Shown: one piece after another, positions 5,947 to 11,313 of the stretch
Layout: each line of letters begins with the position of its first letter
Position numbering within the stretch: position 1 is the stretch's first letter
NCBI GenBank assembly: GCA_900549535.1
Contig: UROR01000059.1
Location: 1-11,313 of the forward strand
Direction of reading: 5' to 3'
Length of the DNA: 11,313 nt
From: an uncultured Collinsella sp.
GTDB lineage: Bacteria; Actinomycetota; Coriobacteriia; Coriobacteriales; Coriobacteriaceae
Notes under the pieces: generated by a model
Seen by the model: only the letters and a program-made list of their open reading frames with translations
Told to the model about the DNA's origin: nothing
Databases searched by the model: none
Position numbers and translations under genes: made by a program

Positions 5947-5986
5947 CAAAAGATGTGGCGAAGGCTTGGGCGGCTGCCTTACATCT
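5947..5986 (-). terminator. Bulged stem-loop with short T-run between murI and rph
   Basis: On the minus strand AGATGT (5986-5981) plus AAGGC (5980-5976) pair with GCCTT (5965-5961) and ACATCT (5956-5951). A 4-nt bulge interrupts the 3' side. TTTTG follows, the first of these Ts being the end of the stem. The structure starts in the murI stop codon (5987-5985) and ends a few bases before the rph Shine-Dalgarno. It could be a leaky terminator or a processing site inside an operon. Confidence 0.45.
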
Positions 5987-6869
5987 ATTTCAGCTCATCG
6001 ATATCGATATGTTCGATGCTCTTGAGCGGCTGACCAAAGATAAAGCTGCCCGCCACCGCAAACTCGGCAATGTTATCGGCCGTCGTGGCAAAACGATGCT
6101 GTGGCTCGGCGGCATCGCCCGCCAGCTGCTCGCGGCGCGTGAGGATATCGGTCAGCTCGCGTGTGGTCTCCTCGGCGGAACTCACGACGCGCACCCCAGG
6201 CCCCAGCGCATGGCGGATAGGTCCCACCAACAGCGGGAAATGCGTACAGCCGAGCACCACGGTATCGATACCGTGGTCGCGCAGCGGCTCAACCGTGGCA
6301 CCCACCAGCGCACGCACGGCAGGCGTATCGAAGATGTCCTCGTTCTCAAGCCACTGTTCCTGCAGATGTGCACCCGAGGCGAGCTCGTGTTCGACAACCT
6401 CGACAAAGCTCGAGGCAGGACAGCCGTATACATCGACGCCGGCATCCAGGTCCTGAATGGCGCGCGTGTAGGCGCCCGAGCGAATGGTGAGGTTGGTGGC
6501 GAGCACGCCCACGCGACGCGAGCGGGTGCTGTTGATCGCCGCACGGGCACCCGGCGCGATCACACCGATGACGGGAACGTCGAGCACCTGCTGGGCCAGA
6601 CGCAAGGCCGCAGCGGTCGCCGTGTTGCAAGCGATGACCATAATCTTGACGTCGTGCTTCGACAGCCAACGGCCCGCCTGCAACGCAAACGAGCGCACCT
6701 CATCCTCGGTACGCGTGCCGTAGGGACAGCGCTTGGTGTCGCCAAAGTAGTAGACGGACTCGTGCGGAAGTGCCGTTGCGATCGCGCGCGCGACCGTCAA
6801 GCCGCCCAGGCCCGAGTCGAACACGCCGATCGGACGCGTGTCCCCGGCCATATTATCAATATCGGACAT
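5985..6869 (-). CDS. murI: Glutamate racemase
   Basis: MurI interconverts L- and D-glutamate without a cofactor, supplying D-Glu for the second position of the peptidoglycan stem peptide. From the ATG at 6869 the product is 294 residues, near the usual 265-285. Both catalytic cysteines are visible: C81 in ACNTATA (80-86) and C208 in GCTHFPLL (207-214). The N-terminal GVFDSGLGGLTV segment (15-26) with D18 and YFGDTKRCPYG (41-51) are also typical. The start is the least certain point. The ATG at 6869 has GGTGAGG only 2 nt before it. An ATG at 6851 lacks a ribosome site, and the TTG at 6905 has none either. It follows the HAD gene by about 50 nt and precedes rph by 54 nt. Confidence 0.95.
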   Translation of the reverse strand: MSDIDNMAGDTRPIGVFDSGLGGLTVARAIATALPHESVYYFGDTKRCPYGTRTEDEVRSFALQAGRWLSKHDVKIMVIACNTATAAALRLAQQVLDVPVIGVIAPGARAAINSTRSRRVGVLATNLTIRSGAYTRAIQDLDAGVDVYGCPASSFVEVVEHELASGAHLQEQWLENEDIFDTPAVRALVGATVEPLRDHGIDTVVLGCTHFPLLVGPIRHALGPGVRVVSSAEETTRELTDILTRREQLAGDAAEPQHRFATTADNIAEFAVAGSFIFGQPLKSIEHIDIDELK

Positions 6870-6920
6870 TACCTCACCAGATTCTCTCTCGAAAAATGCG
6901 GCCAATCGTGATGCGTCGCG

Positions 6921-7832
6921 CTACGAACGGGCTGCGACCAGCAGCTCGGCCGTTGCCACCCAACCGTCGACAATCTTGCCGCGCGTAATATAGGCATTGT
7001 CGCAGGCGTCCAAGAACTCCGGGGCACCGGCGCTCGTCAGACCGTTCTCGACCAGGCAGAACATGCCAACATGGTCGGCCATGTAGAAGTCGGACTCGGA
7101 GTCGCCGAGCGCAAGCGTCTCCTCGCGCTCGATCCCCAGGTGCTCGCAGAAGCGCGCAATGGCAGCGCCTTTGTTAAGACCCGCCGGATTGATGTTGAAG
7201 GCGCGACCGTCCTCGACGCGATTAAGCTCGAGCGTCGTCGGCTTGGACAGGTGAGTCAGATGGCCGTTGCAAGCCCAGACCAGACCGCAGCCGGCCTCGT
7301 CCAGGATGGTCTGGACCTCATCGTCGGGCACATCGCCGCGCATGCCGACGGTGACCTCACGGTACTTGTAGCCGGTCGACATGTCGTTGTGGTACTCGAT
7401 CTTGTGCGGCCAGCGGGCAAGGATCTTCTCGCACACGCCGGTCTGCTCGATCACTTGGTGCGGAGTAAGGCCGCAGGCGGGGTCGTAAGGCATGTCGCCG
7501 GTCAGATACTCCCAATCGTTGGCTTTGAGGTCGTACATGACCAGACCGCCCATCTCGCCGATGTAGGAGTTGAGGCCGAGCACGCGCGCGTCCTCGTGGA
7601 TCATGGTACGGTTGCGGCCCGAGGTGGGAACCACCTGGATACCAGCGCGAGCGAGCGCCACGACGGCCTCGACGAGTTTGGTCGAAGGGTTGCCGTCGTT
7701 GTCGCGCAGCACGCACGAGCCGGGCGCGAGCATCGTGGCATCCAGGTCGGTAAAGACGTACTTGACCTTGGCCAAGCGCTCGCGCATCTCGCCCGAAAGC
7801 TCGGCAACGGTCGGCAGGGTATTGTGGGACAT
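6921..7832 (-). CDS. HAD-superfamily hydrolase, subfamily IIB (Cof-like phosphatase)
   Basis: A 303-residue cytoplasmic protein with all four HAD motifs. Motif I is FTDLDATML, with nucleophile D29 and acid D31. Motif II is PTSGRN (69-74, T70 or S71). Motif III is K221 in GLNKGAA, and motif IV is GDSESDF (243-249, D244 and D248). The long cap between motifs II and III, with alternating strands, is that of subfamily IIB, which includes sugar-phosphate and nucleotide-related phosphatases. The usual DxDGT is here DLDAT, and GDxxND is GDSESD, so substrate cannot be guessed. Mannosyl-3-phosphoglycerate phosphatase-like activity is one possibility but unproven. The ATG at 7832 has GGAG at 7841-7838, 5 nt upstream; a longer frame to 7874 has no ribosome site. 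It lies between murE and murI, all in one direction. Confidence 0.82.
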   Translation of the reverse strand: MSHNTLPTVAELSGEMRERLAKVKYVFTDLDATMLAPGSCVLRDNDGNPSTKLVEAVVALARAGIQVVPTSGRNRTMIHEDARVLGLNSYIGEMGGLVMYDLKANDWEYLTGDMPYDPACGLTPHQVIEQTGVCEKILARWPHKIEYHNDMSTGYKYREVTVGMRGDVPDDEVQTILDEAGCGLVWACNGHLTHLSKPTTLELNRVEDGRAFNINPAGLNKGAAIARFCEHLGIEREETLALGDSESDFYMADHVGMFCLVENGLTSAGAPEFLDACDNAYITRGKIVDGWVATAELLVAARS

Positions 7833-7897
7833 GGTTACTCCGTTTACGTAGAAGGATTTGGACTTGGACGGCATGTTTTGATTGAGGGAACACGCTT

Positions 7898-7930
7898 ATG
7901 GCGACAGCGCACTCAGGGCGCCGCCGCCAT
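7898..7930 (-). terminator. 12-bp GC-rich hairpin between murE and the HAD gene
   Basis: On the minus strand ATGGCGGCGGCG (7930-7919) pairs over its full length with CGCTGTCGCCAT (7909-7898), two of the pairs being G-U, around a 9-nt loop. It starts 10 nt after the murE stop. No T-run follows. It resembles the U-less (I-shaped) terminators reported for actinobacteria, or an mRNA-stabilising stem for murE. Confidence 0.55.
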
Positions 7931-7939
7931 CATGGTTCA

Positions 7940-9502
7940 TTAGTCAAACTGGGTAACATCGATCAGGCGATTGGCCAACGAAAGGTCGCTCTCGATGGGC
8001 ACGAACTCGTCGCCCACGTGCATGAGCTCCTCGTCACCCTTTGCCAGCAGCAAGACAATGGTAGGAGCATCGGGGTTGACGTACTCCTCGCGCGCCGCCT
8101 TGAACGCCGCATGCACGGCAGCTTCGCGATCGAGGATGATCTTGTTCGGCGTATCGTCGGGAACATGTTCGGCAAGCTCGCGACAGACCTTCATCGGGTC
8201 CTCGTGAGCCGGGTCCTCATTGGCAAAGATCATCAGGTCGGAATACGGTGCGGCCTCGCGCGGAAGCTGCTCGCGGCGCTCCTGCGCCTTGCCGCCGGCA
8301 GCGCCAAACACCGCGATGACCGGGCTGGCGGGAAACGCGCGCTTGACCGACGAGAAAAGCGAACGGAACGAAAGCTGGTTGTGCGCATAGTCGACGACGC
8401 AGATCACGCGGCCGTCCTTCGACTCCACGACCTCCATACGGCCCGGCACACGCAGTTTGGAGAGGCCCTTCTTGATAGCCTCGATACCGATGCCGATCTC
8501 GCGCGCGGCGGCGATAGCGACCAGCGCGTTCTCCACGTTAAAGTCGCCCGCGATGCCCAGCAGGACCTTCTCCCCCGCCTCGGACTCGTCGGCACACAGG
8601 CCATGCAAGTTGAACTCGATGCTAAAGCCGACCATGCGTACGTCGCTCGCCCACAGGCTCGCCTCGGGATGCTCGACGCCAACGGTCACCAAGCGCTCGG
8701 CCGTCGACGCTGCCTCCAGCACACGGTCGACCTCTTCGGTGCCCAGATTCACCACGGCAGTCTTTGCCTGGTCAAAGATCCTGAGTTTGCTCTCAAAATA
8801 ATCCTCAAATGTGGGGTGTTCGATCGGCGAGATGTGGTCGCGGCCGATGTTGAGGAAGCACGCCACGTCAAACGGCAGATTCTCGACGCGTTGGTACTTG
8901 AGCGCCTGGCTCGAGACCTCCATGACCATGGACTGGCGACCGGACGTGCGGCAGTTGGCGATATGGCGCCAAACCTCGGGGGCCTCGGGCGTGGTGTTGG
9001 TGCTCTCGTAGCACTCGATACCATCGTCGGTACTCACCGAGCCGATCATGCCGCAGGACTCGCCCGCCGCTTTGATAATCGACTGGAGCATAAAAGCGGC
9101 CGTGGTCTTTCCCTTGGTGCCGGTGATGCCCACGATCTTGACGTCGTGGTCGGGACGGTCGTAGACCTCCGGCGGCAACAGGGCCATGGCCGTGCGAACA
9201 CTATCAACAACCAGCATCGCAGCACCGCTCTCCTTCGCCAGCGGCTCCAGAGACTCGACCAGCGACTCCTCGCACACAAATGCGACGGCGCCCGCATCGA
9301 GCGCCATGCTCAAAAACGCGGGCTTAAAGGCAGCACCTTTACAGAAGAACACGTCACCTGCCGAGACCGCGCGCGAATCAAACGAGCAACCGGTCACGGC
9401 ACGCTCGTCAACCTGCTCTGATGCGCGCAGCTCGCCGCACACATCGAGCAGCTTGGCAAGCGTATCGACCGTGGTCACGGTCGCGGAATCCGAATGGTGC
9501 AT
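7940..9502 (-). CDS. murE: UDP-N-acetylmuramoyl-tripeptide synthetase (MurE)
   Basis: A Mur ligase that adds the third residue (a diamino acid) to UDP-MurNAc-L-Ala-D-Glu, using ATP. The product is 520 residues, slightly longer than the typical 490-500. Domains in order: the N-terminal uridine-binding domain with SFDSR (40-44); the central ATPase with P-loop GITGTKGKTT (125-134), NTTPEAP (169-175), EVSSQAL (195-201), and HPTFEDYFESKLRIF with K239, the position that is carbamylated in this family; and the C-terminal domain from about 350, with PGRMEVV, DYAHNQLSF and the specificity loop NEDPAHEDP (428-436). Diaminopimelate enzymes carry DNPR there; alanine in place of arginine resembles the L-lysine type. 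The ATG at 9502 is preceded by AGAAAGGTG. A strong terminator lies upstream, so murE needs its own promoter. Confidence 0.93.
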   Translation of the reverse strand: MHHSDSATVTTVDTLAKLLDVCGELRASEQVDERAVTGCSFDSRAVSAGDVFFCKGAAFKPAFLSMALDAGAVAFVCEESLVESLEPLAKESGAAMLVVDSVRTAMALLPPEVYDRPDHDVKIVGITGTKGKTTAAFMLQSIIKAAGESCGMIGSVSTDDGIECYESTNTTPEAPEVWRHIANCRTSGRQSMVMEVSSQALKYQRVENLPFDVACFLNIGRDHISPIEHPTFEDYFESKLRIFDQAKTAVVNLGTEEVDRVLEAASTAERLVTVGVEHPEASLWASDVRMVGFSIEFNLHGLCADESEAGEKVLLGIAGDFNVENALVAIAAAREIGIGIEAIKKGLSKLRVPGRMEVVESKDGRVICVVDYAHNQLSFRSLFSSVKRAFPASPVIAVFGAAGGKAQERREQLPREAAPYSDLMIFANEDPAHEDPMKVCRELAEHVPDDTPNKIILDREAAVHAAFKAAREEYVNPDAPTIVLLLAKGDEELMHVGDEFVPIESDLSLANRLIDVTQFD

Positions 9503-9560
9503 CTTTCACCTTTCTCAGCCATTTGGCAGGGACGGTTTTCATAGTAACTGAAACGTGCTC

Positions 9561-9595
9561 GCGCAAAAACGGCTCCCGGAGGAGCCGTTACGCGC
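9561..9595 (-). terminator. Rho-independent terminator after asnB
   Basis: A perfect 9-bp stem, AACGGCTCC (9568-9576) with GGAGCCGTT (9581-9589), carries a 4-nt loop. On the minus strand the stem ends in TT, and with TTT at 9567-9565 this makes a run of five Ts. A second GCGC/GCGC pair brackets the element. It lies 19 nt after the asnB stop. Confidence 0.88.
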
Positions 9596-9614
9596 AGGCA
9601 TTCGTAGGCCGAGA

Positions 9615-11313
9615 CTAGGCAGCCTGAACAGAAGGCTGGCCCTCGTCGATAAAGAAGCGCTTGTACCACACTAGGAACACGAGCGGCGTATAGATCTTGC
9701 GCTGGAAATCGCCCTTGCCCGCAAAGTGCAGATCGAGCAGGTGCATGAGCTCGTCGGTATTGAAGAACTCACTTGCCCACGGCGCGGTGAAGTACTCCTT
9801 GACATAGTCGTACCACTTTTGCTCGCGCAGCCAGTAGACAATCGGCACCGGGAAGCCCACCTTGGGACGGGTGGCCCACTCATCGGGCAGCGACTTGTTG
9901 GCAGCGTGGCGGAGTACCTGTTTGTTGCCGTTCTCGTTGATGCGGTAGCGGTCGGGAATGTGCTCGGCGAACTCCATGACTTTGCGGTCCAGGAAGGGCA
10001 CGCGCAGCTCCAGCGAGTGTGCCATGCACATCTTGTCGGCCTTGAGCAGAATGTCGCCCGGGAGCCACATGTTCATGTCCAGGTACTGCTTCTTGACCAG
10101 TTCGGGCTGACCCTTCACGCGTGCGTAGATGGGTGCAGCGAGCTCGAAGGCGCCGTCGCCGGTGTTGTACTCGGGCTTGAGCACGCCGTCGACCTCGCGC
10201 TCCGGCCATACCAGAGCCTGTCCCAGGAACGACTTCTCGGGGATCTCGGCACCCTTGACCAGGAAGTTATGTCCCTTGAAGTACGGCATATGCAGCGCCA
10301 GGTTACCGAGCGCGCGGCGGACGGGCAGCGGCACCATCTTTTTGTACTTGCGCACCGGGACCGTATCCTCGTAGTAGGCGTAGCCGCCAAAGAGTTCGTC
10401 GGCGCCTTCGCCCGAAAGCACGACGGTAACGTCCTTGCGGGCCATCTCGGCCAAGAACCACAGCGGCACGGAAGACAGGTTGGACTGCGGCTCGTCCATG
10501 TGATACTGGATGTCCTCGAGCGCACCGAAGAACTCGTCGGCGGTAATCATCTTGCGAACGTTTTCGACGCCGAGCTTATCGGAAAGCTCCTTGGCGTAGT
10601 TGGTCTCGTTGAAGTTCTTGTAGTCAAAGCCCACCGAGAAGGTCTTGTCGGGCATGAGGCAAGCGGCGATGTAGCTGGAGTCGACGCCACCGGAGAGGAA
10701 CGACGCGACCTTGACGTCGGCGATGCGATGGGCCTCGACGCTCTCGTGCACGACCTCGTCCAGCTCATCGACATACTCTTCGAACGGCTTCTCGACGGCA
10801 GAGTAATCGCAATCCCAGTAACGCTCGATGTTCATCTTGCCGGTCGGGATATCGACGGTAAAGTAGTGCGCCGGCGGCAGCTTGTAGACACCCTCGAAGA
10901 AGGTCTCCTCAGTCGCCGAATACTGCAGCGTCATGTACGGACGCAGAGCCTTTTTGTTGACCGCCTTGTGGAAGTGCGGGTAGTCCAGGAAGCTCTTGAT
11001 CTCGGAACCAAAGAGCACGCCCGGAGCGCCGTCGCCCGCATCGGCCATGGGATAGTAGTAGAGCGGCTTGATGCCAAAGATGTCGCGGGCGCCAAAAAGC
11101 TTGTTCTTCTTTTTGTCCCAGATGACGAAGGCGTACATACCGCGCAGGCGATCGAGAACGGCCTCGCCCCACTCCTCGTAGCCGTGCAGGAGGCTCTCGG
11201 TGTCGGCGCCGCAGTGGAACTTGTAGCCCTTGGCCTCGAGCTCGGAACGGAGTTCTTGGAAGTTGTAGATCTCGCCGTTGAAGACAATGACGACGCTGCC
11301 GTCCTCATTGGCC
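9615..11313 (-). CDS. asnB: Asparagine synthetase, glutamine-hydrolysing (N-terminus cut by window edge)
   Basis: AsnB makes asparagine from aspartate, using glutamine as ammonia donor and ATP to activate the beta-carboxyl as an AMP ester. The frame is open to the right edge (last full codon at 11312), giving 565 visible residues. An ATG at 11138 opens a shorter frame but is internal: the sequence upstream keeps coding for the glutaminase domain, including FNGEIYN (11282-11262). By comparison with family members, roughly 60-70 N-terminal residues are missing, including the catalytic Cys2. The synthetase domain has the PP-loop LSGGVDSS (10697-10674) and LSGEGADELFGGY (10418-10380), plus ELRVPFLDRKVMEFAEHIP toward the end. 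The stop is TAG at 9617-9615, followed by a terminator. A relative that amidates cell-wall precursors (LtsA type) cannot be ruled out from sequence alone. Confidence 0.95.
   Translation of the reverse strand, partial: ANEDGSVVIVFNGEIYNFQELRSELEAKGYKFHCGADTESLLHGYEEWGEAVLDRLRGMYAFVIWDKKKNKLFGARDIFGIKPLYYYPMADAGDGAPGVLFGSEIKSFLDYPHFHKAVNKKALRPYMTLQYSATEETFFEGVYKLPPAHYFTVDIPTGKMNIERYWDCDYSAVEKPFEEYVDELDEVVHESVEAHRIADVKVASFLSGGVDSSYIAACLMPDKTFSVGFDYKNFNETNYAKELSDKLGVENVRKMITADEFFGALEDIQYHMDEPQSNLSSVPLWFLAEMARKDVTVVLSGEGADELFGGYAYYEDTVPVRKYKKMVPLPVRRALGNLALHMPYFKGHNFLVKGAEIPEKSFLGQALVWPEREVDGVLKPEYNTGDGAFELAAPIYARVKGQPELVKKQYLDMNMWLPGDILLKADKMCMAHSLELRVPFLDRKVMEFAEHIPDRYRINENGNKQVLRHAANKSLPDEWATRPKVGFPVPIVYWLREQKWYDYVKEYFTAPWASEFFNTDELMHLLDLHFAGKGDFQRKIYTPLVFLVWYKRFFIDEGQPSVQAA

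Noticed and set aside
5217..6911. A 564-codon open frame on the plus strand, opposite rph and murI
   Set aside because: It is antisense to two unmistakable genes and its translation resembles no family I know. Codons ending in G or C leave few stops in the opposite frame, which explains its length.
7898..9421. A 507-codon plus-strand open frame opposite murE
   Set aside because: It is the mirror of a confident MurE gene and has a composition rich in H, R, L and G, typical of antisense translation of GC-rich coding sequence.
9541..9546. TACTAT as a -10 box for murE
   Set aside because: Only 4 of 6 matches, and the -35 position falls in the T-run of the asnB terminator without resemblance to TTGACA. 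A murE promoter is expected here but I cannot place it.
10931..11308. Alternative minus-strand frames near the right edge, and the ATG at 11138 as the asnB start
   Set aside because: The asnB frame continues through the edge with conserved FNGEIYN, so the ATG is internal and the other frames are shadows.
1..11313. CRISPR arrays, insertion sequences, integrase sites, prophage or defence genes
   Set aside because: I saw no spaced direct repeats, transposase or recombinase motifs, or foreign-looking composition; all genes are housekeeping or metabolic.

Overview
The window is a stretch of ordinary bacterial chromosome. Every gene I can support lies on the minus strand: ten complete or partial proteins plus one tRNA. 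By eye the DNA is GC-rich (roughly 60%), and codons end mostly in G or C, which is why long open frames also appear on the plus strand. The mix of genes (Veg, single-copy style TatA, a MurE without the DNPR signature of diaminopimelate enzymes, IspE, CCA-encoding tRNA) points to a GC-rich Gram-positive anaerobe. My best guess is a member of the Coriobacteriia (Collinsella/Olsenella type). That assignment is inference, not proof.

Transcription runs from right to left. From the right edge: asnB (asparagine synthetase, N-terminus cut off by the window edge), a strong terminator, murE (peptidoglycan stem-peptide ligase), a 12-bp hairpin, a HAD-family phosphatase, murI (glutamate racemase), rph (RNase PH), rdgB (dITP/XTP pyrophosphatase), dtd (D-aminoacyl-tRNA deacylase), a nested palindrome, veg, ispE (isoprenoid precursor kinase), tRNA-Pro(CGG) with its own terminator, tatA (twin-arginine translocase) with a good promoter and terminator, greA (transcript cleavage factor), a hairpin, and lysS (lysyl-tRNA synthetase, C-terminus cut off by the left edge).

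Tight couplings suggest small operons: rdgB-dtd (3 nt apart) and veg-ispE (2 nt apart). murI-rph-rdgB-dtd is a plausible longer unit interrupted by stem-loops. Functionally the block handles cell-wall precursors (murE, murI, and ispE for the lipid carrier), nucleic-acid and nucleotide quality control (rph, rdgB), translation quality control (dtd, lysS, tRNA-Pro), transcription fidelity (greA) and protein export (tatA).

No gene-free stretch exceeds 300 bases; the longest is about 183 bases, between veg and dtd. I see no mobile element, CRISPR array, prophage, toxin-antitoxin or defence module. I do not think the window holds a new biological system. The points most worth a second look are the stem-loops at nearly every gene junction, especially the nested palindrome over the dtd stop codon, and the MurE substrate-specificity motif.
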